Below the pieces are notes generated by a model. The model ran no database searches. It saw only the letters and a program-made list of their open reading frames with translations, and was not told the origin of the DNA. Both the position numbers and the translations under genes were made by a program. A stretch of DNA of 64,000 bases from Arthrinium phaeospermum (Eukaryota > Ascomycota > Sordariomycetes > Amphisphaeriales > Apiosporaceae). Positions 34,503 to 46,931 of this stretch are shown here, piece after piece (the stretch's first letter is position 1; every line of letters begins with the position of its first letter). The stretch covers positions 1,922,001-1,986,000 of the forward strand of contig QYRS01000004.1 in the NCBI GenBank assembly GCA_006503535.1, given 5' to 3'.

Positions 34503-35543
34503 CTATTTCTCCTCGACCAGAGTAAGAATCGGGACGTCGCCTAGCTTGGCTCGGCCAGCCAAGAAGCTGATTTCAATCAAGAACAGGTATCCCATTAGGC
34601 TTCCACCCAGTTGGCTGACAAGCGACCCTGCGGCGGCGGCAGAACCTCCTGAAATGAACAGTCAGTCAAGTTCTGCGAGGTATTGTTGGTTGGTCCAATC
34701 AATTGTTCCATATGCTATGCGCAATCGTGAACAGGCGGCTGCATAGCTCAAGTCATGCTTTCCACCCGGCCATTGTCGTAACAACCTGGGCCACCTCTCA
34801 AGTATTGCGGGTTTATGACCCAGCAAGCGGATGGCAAGCACTTGCTTGGCTTGAACAGGTGGGCTCCGAAGCGGTGTTCTTGCGCGGGTGTGGAGAGCTG
34901 TCCACATAAACATGCTTGCACATGCTTATCGTGAACCATTTTTCTGGGACGATAACACTCGACCTCGATACGATGATGGAGGGGTAAAATCAGACTTACC
35001 AGTTGCAATGATATCGTCGACTACCAGGACCTTTTGTCCGGGCTTGATAGCATCTACTTGCATCTGGAAGAAATCCTCGCCGTATTCCTTAATGTAAGAT
35101 GCAGTCTTGCACTCGCCCGGCATCTTGCCCATCTTGCGAACCGGCACGAAGGAGCAGTTGAGGCGCAGGGCCAGCGGGGGACCGAAGAGGAAACCGCGGG
35201 CATCGAGGCCAACGATGACATCGGGCAGCGAACCAAAGGAGTCCCGGATCTGGAGCTCGAGGACCTGCAGGAGGGATTCGAAGATCTTAGGGTCCTGGAA
35301 GATGGGCAGGATGTCGATGAAGTTGACACCGGGGGTGGGCCAGTCCGGGAAGTAACGCAGGGCGGCGATGACGCGCTTCTTGGTCTCTTCGCGGTCTGCC
35401 TGCGACGCGCCTAGCGATTGACCGGCGAGTTCGGTGGCACCGGAGGAGGGGGCGGTGGGCTGTCGTCGCGAGGCATCGGGGGCGTTGCTGGAGTTTGTTG
35501 CCACGGGGTCGGTTACGCTACCGGAGGGGATTGGAGCGCTCAT
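34503..35543 (-). CDS. apt1: Adenine phosphoribosyltransferase
   Basis: Purine salvage enzyme: adenine + PRPP to AMP + PPi, in the cytosol. Exons (minus) are 35000-35543 and 34503-34648, joined as ACTG|GAGGT, giving 229 residues. The core begins YFPDWPTPGVNFIDILPIF; VGLDARGFLFGPPLAL and FVPVRKMGKMPGE follow, then the PRPP-binding loop VLVVDDIIATGGSAAAAG. The intron splits exactly this loop after Thr. It is about 351 bases long, well above the ~50-90 typical elsewhere in this window. The C-terminus ends LTLVEEK. The first ~50 residues (Ser/Pro/Ala-rich, no fold) extend the family's usual ~180 residues, and no internal ATG would remove them. The leader upstream is T/C-rich on the minus strand (35690-35770). 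Confidence 0.94.
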
Positions 35544-35903
35544 GGTGAAGGAAGGGAAGGGGAAGAAGAGGAGAGAAGGAGGAGTGCCCGAAGGATATGA
35601 GTGCCCAAGCCAATATCTGTAGCCTTGTTAGGAAATGAAAATTTTCGGGGGTGTGGCACGAAAAGCCGCCGGGGGAGGGAAGGCAGGCAGGCACACACGC
35701 AACGCACGCACACCCCAAGGGTGGTAAGGTACGCGGTAGGGGGGAGGGGAGTAGAATCGGGAAGCCCAAGTGAGACAGGTCACTTACATTGGTCTTGCTA
35801 GATGCTAGGGGAGTGTCAACCTAGTAGCCGGGCTGGGTGAGTGACGGTTACGGTAAGGTATGGTAGCAGCGGGCAGGCTTGGGGTTGGGATCTTGACGGG
35901 TGG

Positions 35904-35957
35904 AAGCAAGCAAGCAAGCAGCGGCGGCAGCGGCAGCAGCAGCAGCAGCAAGCAAGC
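35904..35957. repeat. GCAA / GCAGCG compound microsatellite
   Basis: Four GCAA units, then about ten GCG/GCA trinucleotides, then two more GCAA units, in the presumed APRT upstream region. Confidence 0.9.
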
Positions 35958-36305
35958 CAAGGCGGCCAGGGTATGTGAGAAGAAAAAAAAAACGTCAAAA
36001 TATGTATGTACTTACTGGGAAGCTGGAGGTAAACTACTGTACGTACAGTCGTAATGAAGTCAATTGGAATAACGGGCGAGGTTAGAAAAGCAATAATCCT
36101 GTACAATATTCAAGCCTAGAAAGAATTAAGGGAAGTGATTTGCTTGATCGCAGTGCGGGAGGTGAGGGGCAGAGGTGCAATTGGTAGGGTATGTGGTGGG
36201 GAGGGGTAGTAAAGTGGAATTGGGGGGGTTACGCGGCGTAAGTACATAGAGAGAGCTGCTTTCTGCTTGTGCGTCGTCTCAGTCAGTCAACCTCTTCATC
36301 GTTGA

Positions 36306-36368
36306 GTACCTACTTACCTAACATCGTATACCTGGACACCTACTTTACCTACATACCTACCTACCTAG
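36306..36368. repeat. TACCTA-rich degenerate repeat
   Basis: Repeated TACCTA/TACCT words: TACCTACTTACCTA, then CCTACTTTACCTACATACC, ending in three tandem CTAC units. It lies about 0.8 kb upstream of the APRT start codon. Confidence 0.75.
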
Positions 36369-39300
36369 CTCTTAGGCGATGTGATGTGAAATAAAAGATT
36401 TCGACAGTCCAGGGAATCTCCCGGCCAATGGTATTGCCATATCAGACCGAGTGTTGTTCACCAGATACTTGTGCGAGACGGTGACTGTGTGATCTAGGTC
36501 ACCGGGGAACTAGCAGGAAAGGCTCACTTCCCTTCACACAATTTCTCTGGCCTGTGACAAGTGACACTTATCTCGATAGAGTATCACCGTACAAGCGCCG
36601 ATTTATCTGGAGTTCCCATGGATGTTAGGCTGGGGTCGGACTCATGTACTTACCTGCCTACTGCCATCTGTCTTACCTCCATGTGGTGTAGCTCCAAGTC
36701 CTTCCTGACTCCCACCTTATTTGTAGACCTCAGGTCTACAGCTATCAATTATTTCTTGGGCCATTGGGCTTGCTTCCTTGATATTCTCTGCGTACCGGTC
36801 GATATGAGCTCCCCCAGCATGCCTACCCAAGTGAAATCGGCTTGGAACGCTCGATCCCATGCTATGCTGGAGTCGCCGGCCTGCTCAACTCGGATCAGGT
36901 AATCGTCACGACAAATGGTGTATCCCCGTGGGCGCAGGTGGTGGGCGTTGCAGGGGGGCGGGCCAAGGTAACCCCACCATCAGAGTGAAGCCACGCCATA
37001 CCACGAGACCTAATTTGCTGCAAGCCATTTACTCGTCCACCCAGGATTATCTGTCGACACACTTCATACTACATATTGTCTGGGGGCGGCCGGTCGACGC
37101 CGGCCTTCTGTCGTTGGACGAAGTCGTTCGGTAAGGCCCTTCGACTTGCCCTGATATCGCCAAGTGTGTTCCCTGCCGGCCAGAAGGTTCCAATCGCACC
37201 CCTATGTACAGCAGAGCGAAGAGGCGGTAAGTCGGATTCATCAGACGCTCCCTGAGGTGCTTCTAAAAGGCTTCCATACATACTACGACATACCACATAC
37301 AGGGAGTGGAAAGCATGTGCAACGCAACACGAGACAGCCTTCATTGTCCCGTAAGCAAGTGAGGTGGGCGGGATCAGGGCCGCGGCAGTTTGTCGGCTAC
37401 CTTCTTGGTCCGGCTATATCGAGCGAGAGTGACTCATCACCAACAAGAACAAGCACGCCCGTACCGGAGAAAACCCATCCCAAGCGATCGACACCGCAAT
37501 TACCTACCTGGACAATTCTGACAAAGGCAGCTTGCGAGGAACACATGTTCTAGGCCTCATCAGTCAGCAACCAGCAACAGCTGTTCCTGGCTGCGCGTTT
37601 GCGGCCCTGAAACAACGGGGAGGCCTTGGGGATATGTGACAATCCACATTGCTTCTCGCTGGGTGCCGCCTGTTCCAGTAGATGGCAAAGCCGAGTCCGA
37701 ACCTTCTTGGAGTCCAGCAGAGCTGCCGCGACTCGGCTGGGGCTGTCGTTGCAATTGTGTCTTCCGAGGTACCGGAGACGCCAGGATACGATCTGAGAGC
37801 CACTGTCATATCATTGCCCCAACGAGACATGGCGCGTAGATGCCCAACCCTATCTATCAAATCAATACGAAGAAGTCAATCAATTGATGGGCTGCCGGCC
37901 TGTCCGTCGAGCTTTCTGCTGACCATCGTAGGTAGGTACTTTACTCCATGTGCGGCTACTGTAGGGCCCTCCCTCAGGTAGGCAACTGCAGTCGGCCTGC
38001 AGTACGGGACTTATCTTATCAACCCCGCCATCGAGAGACGTGGGTGGGTGGATGGCATCTTCTCCTGCTTGCGGATTTTCATGACAATACTCCAACCAAC
38101 GTCAACGTCCCGTCCATACTTACATATCTCCACCCAACTAGATGCAATGCCCTGCAAGATTCCAGACACCCTCCTGTCCTCCCTTAATCTAGGTTGCCAT
38201 ACCCTTTGCTCTTTTGATTTGACGCCCTACGTGGGGCTCAACACCTGCACTGCATGCGCTTAGAATGCAGCTTGCGCATCCGCTCCACCATGCCACCCAA
38301 GCCTCCTGCATCCATGAGTCCATAAGAGGAGTTGATGAAAGGGAGCAGCCAGTACGGAGGTATGGCCGGGGGTTGGGGAGGAAGGGGCCTAGGCAAGTCA
38401 AGGCATATACCCGCACCCAGAGCTCAGAAACGAAACGGGTTATCCGAGAAAGTCGCCGTTGTTGTTTGATCAGTCGGCTTTGGCTGAAACCATCAACCGC
38501 GACACCCAAACCAAGCCGACCCACCACTAGGTTAGACCGACCTGGCCTGCGACCAACAGAGCGCTGTAACCATACACACAGCGCTGCTCGTACATTGATT
38601 GCGTGATGCTGGGGAGTCGGTATCAACTTATCATTCGACAGATTCATGACGCCAAATCACACATTATTGAATTCAAAGGGGGGACGAGTTACTGCCCGGG
38701 GAAATGTCCCGGTCGTCCAACCAGCGAAACCCAACACCGTTCTAAACTGAGTATACAAGTCCGTATACTCTACTAGGCCATAACATATTTCTATTTTTCC
38801 CATCCGAAAACATGTCACGGCATGGGTGAGGCGCCACTCTGATGCATTGTTCCTCCTCTGCATCTCAAGTAAAGCCGAAGGATGATGGTTATTACGCGTG
38901 GCTGGCCCCGTACCTGAACGGAACATTGCAACTCCGAGCACCTAGACGGACATGACGACAATACCTGCCAAATCTTTGGGACGAGAGAGTATATCAGTTT
39001 GGCACAAAGTCCGAAACGACGCAAATCGACTTTGTACCTGCCCCTGAATCGACCTTGCGGCAAGCTATACTCAGTTTCGGATTTCTCTCTTTACGTTATA
39101 TCCAGACCTCCCGACGTGAATTGTTCGCACGCTGAATAGATTGAGGTATTGTGTAAGCTAAGCCTGCCGGTGAGTTGCTCTTATTAAGCCAAACTATCTT
39201 AGTGAGCATGCGCGAGTCAGGAGGAAATACTCACCGCTGTATGTCGGGACGACACTGAAGAGAGTTTTGATGTATTCATGGGCCTCGCCAGATCGGACCC

Positions 39301-40753
39301 CTATCCATCTGTGGCATGAATATGCCCTTCAAGGTAAGTATTAATACTGCAATTCCACCCCTGGTACTCGTATGCTTTTGCATGTGCTAAGGCGAATGCA
39401 GCCAGACTTGACAAGCACACCCACCCTCAAGATCATGCATGAGGATGAATAACATGTTTGCATTGTGTAGCCCGGCGCCAGTATGGGATAGTGATATGAA
39501 GCGACATTGCTTCAAGCTGGGGAAGCAGTCGCACAGCATAATAGACGCCACACAGCACGCCCGTTGGGTTGAACAACATGATTGTGAATCTGCTATCTAC
39601 GCCTCTGATAGCCCAGATTGGATAGCCACTTTCCCGCCCGTTGGAGTTGGTTTGCCCACGCGTCTTGCGAGACGTGGACCGGTCTGCCAGTGGTTCGGAA
39701 CAGGGTCCTCCCCTTTCATGATCATGTCCTCCTCATCGGTGGTTTCGCTGAAAAGGTGTATGTAATAAGTATGTGTGTGTGTAGTTGCGTACGGCGCATT
39801 AGCCCTCCTCCATTGAGAGGGACGAGATGTTGTGAATGTGTAGCCCCCTTCCCAAGGTTGGCATGCATCTCCTTCCGTATCCCAGGTCAATTAATTCCCG
39901 AGTAACCAATGACCGGTTCTGCTCGACTTGGCAGTCCACCATCCCATGCGGCAACCTTTTCGCATCTATTGATTGCGCATATCTGCGAAAACGGCCTCGC
40001 TAGGACGTGCACGATACGTACACGAGACAGTCGAACAAACAACATGATCGAGCGAGCCTCTTATCGTATCACGTCGATGCGGCACTCTTGGGAGATTCAT
40101 TGCATGGTTTCCATCTCTGGTGGCAACGAATGGCTGCAAAGCGGCAGGATGTCTAGATTAAATAAAGCAGGGATATCTTATGCAGTCTATAAGCAAGTGA
40201 ACCGGTCGAATCTGAAAAGGGGGTATCATCTCTAGTAAGTCCAGCCATCTTGGACGGGCGTTCTGTGCATGCTTGCTGTGGGTGGGAAAAGGTACAACAG
40301 TAGGTAATCAAGAACGACCAAATCAAAAACAAGTCCAGCTCCAAAGGGAAACAAAAAACAGAACACAAAAGGCCCAAGGAACGGCCATGAAGAGGGTGGT
40401 GCTTCCCCCAATTGCACACCACCACCCACTACCACCACCATCATAATACACTAGCACCCCGCAACCGGTGGACGGGTCGGTGGGAGACCTAGAACGCGAT
40501 AGACAGAAACGGATGCCAACCCTTTCCCCTAGCCGCCAGCTCCCCTCCGGTGTGAACTCACTCGCACACGTCATTCCCACGTCGGCGGCTGTACACACCA
40601 ACCACAAGCTTCACCTCCGTTCCGAGCGACGAAAAGGGAACACAACCATTGTTTTTCTTACCACACATTTCCCGGGAACTGTTTCCCCAAATATTCTCCC
40701 CCATCTTTACACCTCTTCCAACTAAACTGACTGCCTATCCGAACCGCCCCCCA

Positions 40754-42755
40754 TCAATGAAAATGCAGGCGAATAATGGAAAACAGCATGTTCTGCAGTA
40801 CGTGCAGCATGACCGCCATACTCGTAGGTAGCAGCTCGGGCCAGACGGCCAGGTCGAGCTTGCCCTCGACGCTCGCGTTGACGCCGAAGCACCAGCGGAT
40901 GAGGGCCCGGAGCAAGAAGCCCGCGACCAGCTCGCACGCCCACGTGATGCTCGAGGCGTAGAAGGTGAAGCCGAAATTGTAGCCGTCCTCGATGTCGTCC
41001 GGGTCGTCGAACGCGAAGTAGGGGTAGACGTGCTTGTTGGAGCCAAAGTGCAGCACCAGGATGCTGCCCAGGAACGCCAGCATGCTGACGTTCTCGGCGA
41101 GGAACCGGATGAAGACGTTGCGGATGCAGAGCTTCTGGTACGCGGCGTACGACTGCGTGGTCAGGCCGAGGAACGTCATGACGCGGTGATACGTCATGCT
41201 CATGGTTACGGGGACCAAGACGATGAGGGAAGTGGACGAGAGCGCTTGCAGCAATATGAACTGGGATGGCGAGCGCAGGCGTGCATACAGAGCTCGTACA
41301 TAAGTCTGGTAAGTCAACATGAAGTACCTGGCAAGCAATTGGTCAGCAAGTTCCAAAGAAAACGGGCAACAATCAACGATATCTTACAGTTTAAATATCC
41401 AGCTCAGGGGATAACTTCCGACCCGTTCCCCTTCGCTAACGCCGAGAATCCAGCCAGTCAGCGCATCGAGTAGGTGGACAGTTATGACCCAGCTATACAC
41501 ATAGACGACAGTCTCCAAGTTGTTGTGCGGTAAGGTCCGAAGGTATATCTCGGCGTAGGCTTCTCCTATCAGATAAGCCAGCAGCCCGACGAGCAGGGCG
41601 AGACAGAACCACACAAATCGCACAAAGCTCGCCGGTAGCCAGCGGCGGCGCATCATAGCCGACGCGCGACCGCGCTGCGACGGAGGGACCCGTAGCATGG
41701 AGTCTGGATCTATTGCGTAATCATTCCGTCCCATACGTCGACGTTGATGGCTCCGATCAGCCACGCTGTCGCCATCACTGGTCCACCAGGATGAGGTGAA
41801 GATGCGTTGCGTCTCAGACAGAGAATTGCGAAGGCCGAGATGCCGCTCGTGCAGCATGAGGATGCAGAAGGCAATAGCCACCGGCATGGCCATGATGATG
41901 AAGGTCCATGATATCCAAGCAGTGTTGTGGATGGTGAGGAATCTAAGCTCAGGTACCAAATACACAGGTATTGGTGCAGCAAGGCCCAGGATCGCGATCA
42001 GAGTAATTGTCAAGGGAAAGCCCAAAGTCGACGGCCACCAGTTTAGACTGTAGATGTTGAAGACCTTGGTGATCCACATCAAGGCCGTGAGGTTGTAGAA
42101 GCCGTAGTATACAAACAGGAAGAACCAAAAGTTGACCTGAACACGAGCGGACCCGTGTCCGGGGGTTTGGTGGTCATTGCCGTGCCCCGGGTCCCGATCC
42201 GGGTCGCCAGGCCGGAGAGGGTATTGCGGAAAGGGAATAGCGCACCACGCCACAGCCTGTATACAGCCGTCAGTGTTTATTATTAGTTATAGTTTGCGGG
42301 ATGATGCAAAGACTCTCGTGCCCCGTGCCTGAATTACTCACCAGTGCGGCTGGCAGGAAGACCAAAACTCCCCAACGTGTCCACCATCTCTCCACGACCC
42401 TTTTCACCGCCGTCTGGCGTGGAGCGACGAAAAGATCCTCCACATTGCGCCGCACCACCCTGTACGCCTTGTGCGCCCGGCCAGCCCCGTCACTATCGTC
42501 GTAGATATCGTTATCATCGTCGTCGTCCGGCGCTCTGCCGAGCTCGGAGGCAATCAGCGCGCCATAGCCGACGTGCACGCTGCCGCGACCGCCGCTGCCG
42601 TTGGACAGCAGACCCAGCGCCGAGGCGGAGTGCCGGCGCGGCTGGTTCCGCGGCACAGCTCGAAACCGGCCGAGGAGCGGCGAGGCGTCCGAGGCGTGCT
42701 GGTGCGCTGTCCGTGAGGTTTCGGTGCCGGGGATGAAGGGGAAGAATTCGGGCAT
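40754..42755 (-). CDS. Polytopic membrane protein of unknown function
   Basis: Exons (minus) are 42342-42755, 41388-42256 and 40754-41327, with donors GTGAGT and GTAAGA and acceptors ACAG and CCAG; phases close to 618 residues. ATG at 42755 is used because the frame reaching 42782 opens with TTG. The first ~115 residues are hydrophilic, with an acidic run (DDDDDNDIYDD). About ten hydrophobic segments follow, among them WGVLVFLPAALVAVAWCAI, WFFLFVYYGFYNLTALMWI, ITLIAILGLAAPIPVYLV, VWFCLALLVGLLAYLIG and MLAFLGSILVLHFG. A long hydrophilic loop near residues 300-345 is rich in Arg, Ser and Asp. I recognise no transporter or receptor signature. It is tandem with PEX2 but 1.2 kb downstream of it, so no operon-like link. 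Confidence 0.82.
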
Positions 42756-43928
42756 TCTCTTCTTCCCTTCCCTGTGTTGCAATGTCGTCTCCTCCCCCGA
42801 CTAATACTACTGCGGGTGCTTCCTTGTGCTCCCTCGCGCTCGTTGCTCGCTCTCTGTAATTCCCTCTCTTCCGGCGGCCTTATTCAACCGAGTTTTCCCA
42901 GAATTGCGTTTATGTGGTTATACTGTAGGGCCCGTGTGTTTGTGGCTGCCGAGATAGGTTGGAAAGACAGCAGTCGGGCATGTTACATTGCTCCAGTTAC
43001 GCGCTCTTCAATAGTTTTTCGTGTCCACGAAGCAGGGCCCACGAGAATCCGGCACTCGGAGCGCGCTGGGCGGGGGGCGGTCAGCTCAAGAACAAAGCGG
43101 ACTGCCTTTTCTTGGTCGCTTTCGCAGTGTGTCGTCCTTGGTCGAGGATCTTGTCCTTCAGGCCGCAGGAAAGCAGGTATCGGTGAGCCAAGCGGCTTTG
43201 GTTGACTGGGGCTCGGGATGGACCGACGCTCCAAATGTTTAACTCGTGACAGCTCGCGATGACGCTACTGGGCGCTGCTAGGTTAGTGCAGAGACCCTGC
43301 AATCTGCTTGGGGTCTAGTGGCTGCAGGTCACCGGAGCGCTGGGCTGCTGGGCGTGTTTAAGGCAGTGCCCCTAGTGGGGTCCTTGTCTGCTCCTTCCGC
43401 GTTCGGTTTTGCTCGATATATGGGGTTTCCTTTTATGGACGCCATGTCTTTGTTAGAGCCACGATGGCATCAAGCAAGTATCAGCGCTCCGGCAAGAAGA
43501 CATCGCTTTTTTGATGAAGGACTGGGTGTAGTGTTTACTAACACCGGACTGCCCGTACGTCGGATTTGCATTGCATGCACACCGTTCTTGACATCGCACC
43601 ACAAACTCCAAAAATTGGGCAGCTAGCTCAGCTCGTGCTACACTACAAGCTAGACAGACCCTCCAATATGTACCTAGGTGTTAGCCTCATGATCTCAGCC
43701 CCATATGCTATACTTACAACACGAAGTAAGATCGCAGGAGTTGGCTCGAAGTAGTATACCCGTTCTTAGGTAATACACCGGGTTTCGATACAGATGAGCA
43801 GTTTGCATCAGTGAAAATTATTATATTGGTACAAAGTGTTGCAATATGTCTGACCCAATAAGCTGCCCAAACAGAGCGAGGTCGCCTGAGAACTGGCCAT
43901 ACAATGCTGGTTCATCGCAAGGTCCTTT
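42756..43928. other. Intergenic: membrane-protein promoter and PEX2 3' flank
   Basis: About 1.2 kb. The ~120 bases upstream of the membrane-protein ATG are purine-rich on its coding strand (GGAAGGGAAGAAGAGA type). Frames over 43020-43300 overlap on both strands without motif and are not called. Confidence 0.5.
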
Positions 43929-45341
43929 CTATTCATTAATATCGCCGCCCAACTCCTCTTCCTCTTCCTCGTAGATCTCAGAATCCGTATCTTCTGAGTT
44001 GTCATTACTATCATTGCGATCACCTTTGGTGATGTGGTCTGACTTTTCCAGATCGCGCTCCTTTGGCGCGGCCATTTCGAGTTCATCAGCAAAGCCAACG
44101 CGTTTGGGAGAAGAGGATGGCTCCTTGGTTACTTCTTCCAAGACATCCCCGCCCCATGGCTTGCATTCTTTGACCGACTCGCCACAGCGCAGACAAGTCC
44201 AGCCTTCGCCTTCCTCCCGCTCTAGACGGGTTGCTAAACAGACATAACAGTATATGCAACCGCACGGTATCGTCTCGTAAGGGTTTGTGATATCGGTCTG
44301 TGCCGACCCGACAACTCCGCTGGATGCTGCCGCGGCAAGGACCTCGTTCTCCGATGTGGCGCTATTCTGATCCTGATAGCAAATAGCACATGTCCGTTCG
44401 GGCAGGAACGCATATTCACCCTGCTTGCCGCTGCTTGCGTCCTCAGAGCTGATGTGGACTATATCCTTGGTCTTCTTCCATGCACGGGAGAGCCATCGAC
44501 GCCAGCGGTTAATGCCAACAAGTGGCAGTACGAAAAGTAGAAACTCTGTAAAAGCGTGCCATACAAGCTGGCGGTTGAGGTACTCAAACGAGACCTCTCG
44601 ACTGACTTGGCTAGTCGGCGGCACTAGTCGTATTCGCAGGAGTCTATCAAGAAGTGTTCGATATCTCCCATGCAGCAAGAACACAAGAAACGAAGCAAAA
44701 GCTGCGACTGAGTGCGCAGAAGATAGTTTCGAGGTGATGCCCGACAGTCGTTGTACCAGCGGTGATGGTGCGTCATAGCCATTGTCCTGGTCTAATAGCC
44801 AATCTTCCCATTTGGTCCATCCGTATTTGCCCCCGACGGTGATAAGTCCATAGAGAACCTTCTGCCATTTGCTCGGTGGTGATAGGCTAGGCGAGTTATG
44901 TCGCGCATCCGTGTATTTGAGATTTTGGAGAGCGGCCCCGTACGTGGCATCGTGGTCCCATAGGGTGAGTTTAAAAAGTACGGCGCGAAGGCCCAGAAGT
45001 ATCTCGGCCGACCAGTCGTCTTTTATGTTGCCTCCGAGATATTTGAGCGCATCGCCGACTTGCCCGCGGAGAAGCTCGACAAGCTCTTCGTCGAGGAGCT
45101 CGGCGTCAACCTGACCAACGCGAAAGGAGGGCCTCGTTCCCTCGCGCGAGGATAACACGTCCCAAGCTGAGAGTGTCGAGGACCCGAGTCGGTTGAGGGG
45201 GAATGGTAGTTTAGCGGCGCGGGACCATGCTTGTGATTCTTCGCGTCGCGTGATGAGGCGGGCCTGGTTCTCTCGTTCACGGGCTTGTCGGCGCGCAGCC
45301 AGTCGCTGCTGCGCCTGCGCGAAGCTGCTGGAGGAGCTCAT
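43929..45341 (-). CDS. pex2: Peroxin-2, RING E3 ligase of the peroxisomal import machinery
   Basis: Membrane RING ligase that, with Pex10 and Pex12, ubiquitinates the Pex5 receptor for recycling. Single exon, 470 residues, ATG start. The N-terminal ~60 residues are basic and helical. The Pex2/Pex12 domain spans ~70-300 (VDAELLDEELVELLRGQV, KLTLWDHDATYGAAL, SVAAFASFLVFLLHGRYRTL, FTEFLLFVLPLVGINRWRRW). The RING starts at CAIC near residue 335, runs through PCGCIYCYVC and closes with WTCLRCGE. The position that is often His reads Cys here (CGC). A ~40-residue Ser/Ala-rich loop separates the first two Cys pairs. The C-terminus is very acidic (EEEEEELGG). Divergent from the Zn2Cys6 gene. Confidence 0.94.
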   Translation of the reverse strand: MSSSSSFAQAQQRLAARRQARERENQARLITRREESQAWSRAAKLPFPLNRLGSSTLSAWDVLSSREGTRPSFRVGQVDAELLDEELVELLRGQVGDALKYLGGNIKDDWSAEILLGLRAVLFKLTLWDHDATYGAALQNLKYTDARHNSPSLSPPSKWQKVLYGLITVGGKYGWTKWEDWLLDQDNGYDAPSPLVQRLSGITSKLSSAHSVAAFASFLVFLLHGRYRTLLDRLLRIRLVPPTSQVSREVSFEYLNRQLVWHAFTEFLLFVLPLVGINRWRRWLSRAWKKTKDIVHISSEDASSGKQGEYAFLPERTCAICYQDQNSATSENEVLAAAASSGVVGSAQTDITNPYETIPCGCIYCYVCLATRLEREEGEGWTCLRCGESVKECKPWGGDVLEEVTKEPSSSPKRVGFADELEMAAPKERDLEKSDHITKGDRNDSNDNSEDTDSEIYEEEEEELGGDINE

Positions 45342-46931
45342 CGAAGAAGCATCGCCGGGCTGAATTTTCGTAGATGATGATTCGTGCTATCCCGCGGGCA
45401 TTGTTTTGCGTGCAACGATGCTTGTAAATGGTAGAGATGCGACGGTTGTGTTGTTGTGCGCAGGCAGTTTGGCGGTGGTGGTGACGCAGGGTCGGTAGTG
45501 GTATTGGCTGTTGGCGCCAATCGCGAATCGACCCAAATGGCCGAGGTCCTGTCCTAACGGACCTCGGTGGCACCGATCATGGAGGCTGGTCCCCGTTACG
45601 TAAGGCCCATGCATTCGCTGCGACCCACCACGCCTGTATTGCAACTTCAATGTTGAATTAGAGGTATGCAGCAAATCGCATCTCATGCATCAATGTAGCT
45701 GCACACTTATATGGCTTACATGCGCAGCTAAACGCTTCATGGTTTATGCTGTGCACTTCAACTTGTTGACGCCAGACAGCGGCTTGGGACTACACTGAAA
45801 GCCAAGACATATCACTCTGTCGTCTATCTTACATGGCTGGTCTCACCGCATCTCTCGAAATCCAGCGTTACTACTAGTACTTACCTTTGAGGGATACCGG
45901 CCAATCGCAAAGATCCCAAAAGGGGGTCTCATGGTCAGAGCATGTGTAAGTCCCGTCTCATCAAGTGGTACGAGCATTGCCTTCATTCGAAGCAGAAGGC
46001 TGTGCATGTTTGCTTCGACGTTCAGGGCTGAGATGTGGCACAATCGTCGTATCCCAGTGCTCACTTGTTCAAGATTATGGCTACAGGAAACAGCTATAAG
46101 TGACGGAACCCCCCGAGAACCGGCAGAGATGGCACAGTTTTCTAAGGGCGTGCTCACTATCTGCTATCAGAATCAGAAACAAAACTGAGGCTGGGTATGA
46201 GCCGCGTAGACCGGCAGGCATCAGTGATGTGATACCGGTAGAACTGGCGATGTAAAGAACAAGGGGCATTTCGGCCACTGACTTCGTTCAAATCGAGATA
46301 ATAGTCTCAACTCAAGCTATAGGAAGGTAAGTACGCATGTAAGTCTTCACGCACCTACGTTACCACTGCTGTCTCGGAGAGACATGGGTATTACAGCAAG
46401 ACCACTGAGATACGCAGCAGCTTGATTACCCGAACTTCTCTCTCTCTCTTCGTGGTTCTCGTCATCCGTCTTACTCTCTTGACTTTGCTACCCCCACCCC
46501 TGTATGTAATGTCAGCACCACCTTCATTGGCCGTATCGAAATGGACAGCCCTACACTTCCCCGCATAGCTCGAGGCTCGCCGGTATCAACGTCTTCCCAC
46601 CATTCTGGTGGCCGCCTATGGTATCAAACGCCAAGATCCGGCCAGCCCGTACCCAATGTCACCAAATACGCAGCAGCGTGCATAGCAAGGTTGTTGGACA
46701 TCTGCATGTTGGCGATGAACCTGCAGGGCAGGCCCAGACCAAAAATTACCCGTACAGGCTTCTTCAAAGGCCGCTCTAGATCATCTTACTTAAGCACCGC
46801 CGTTTCCCCGTTGCACCACCCTTGGTTGTCCAAGAACCACCTTCAGCTTGTAACCATTTTCAAGATACAGACAATCAGTGTGCGAGCATTGGAAACGCTT
46901 GGCGAGCCCTTGTGCCGGGGGCCGATTCGCC
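45342..46931. other. Divergent intergenic region, PEX2 / Zn2Cys6 regulator
   Basis: About 1.6 kb. Next to the regulator lies a T/C-rich patch (46434-46500) with a TC run at 46439-46450. An ATG at 46541 opens a 151-codon frame that passes over the regulator's start in another frame, so it could act as an upstream frame. No other gene is supported. Confidence 0.5.

Larger units (their letters stand above)
35544..40753. other. Intergenic: APRT upstream region, long empty stretch
   Basis: About 5.2 kb without a supported gene. The first ~850 bases look like APRT regulatory sequence and contain a mixed GCAA/GCA repeat and TACCTA-type repeats. The rest has only short or non-ATG frames. A 113-codon ATG frame at 38265-38606 has no motif. 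Confidence 0.5.
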
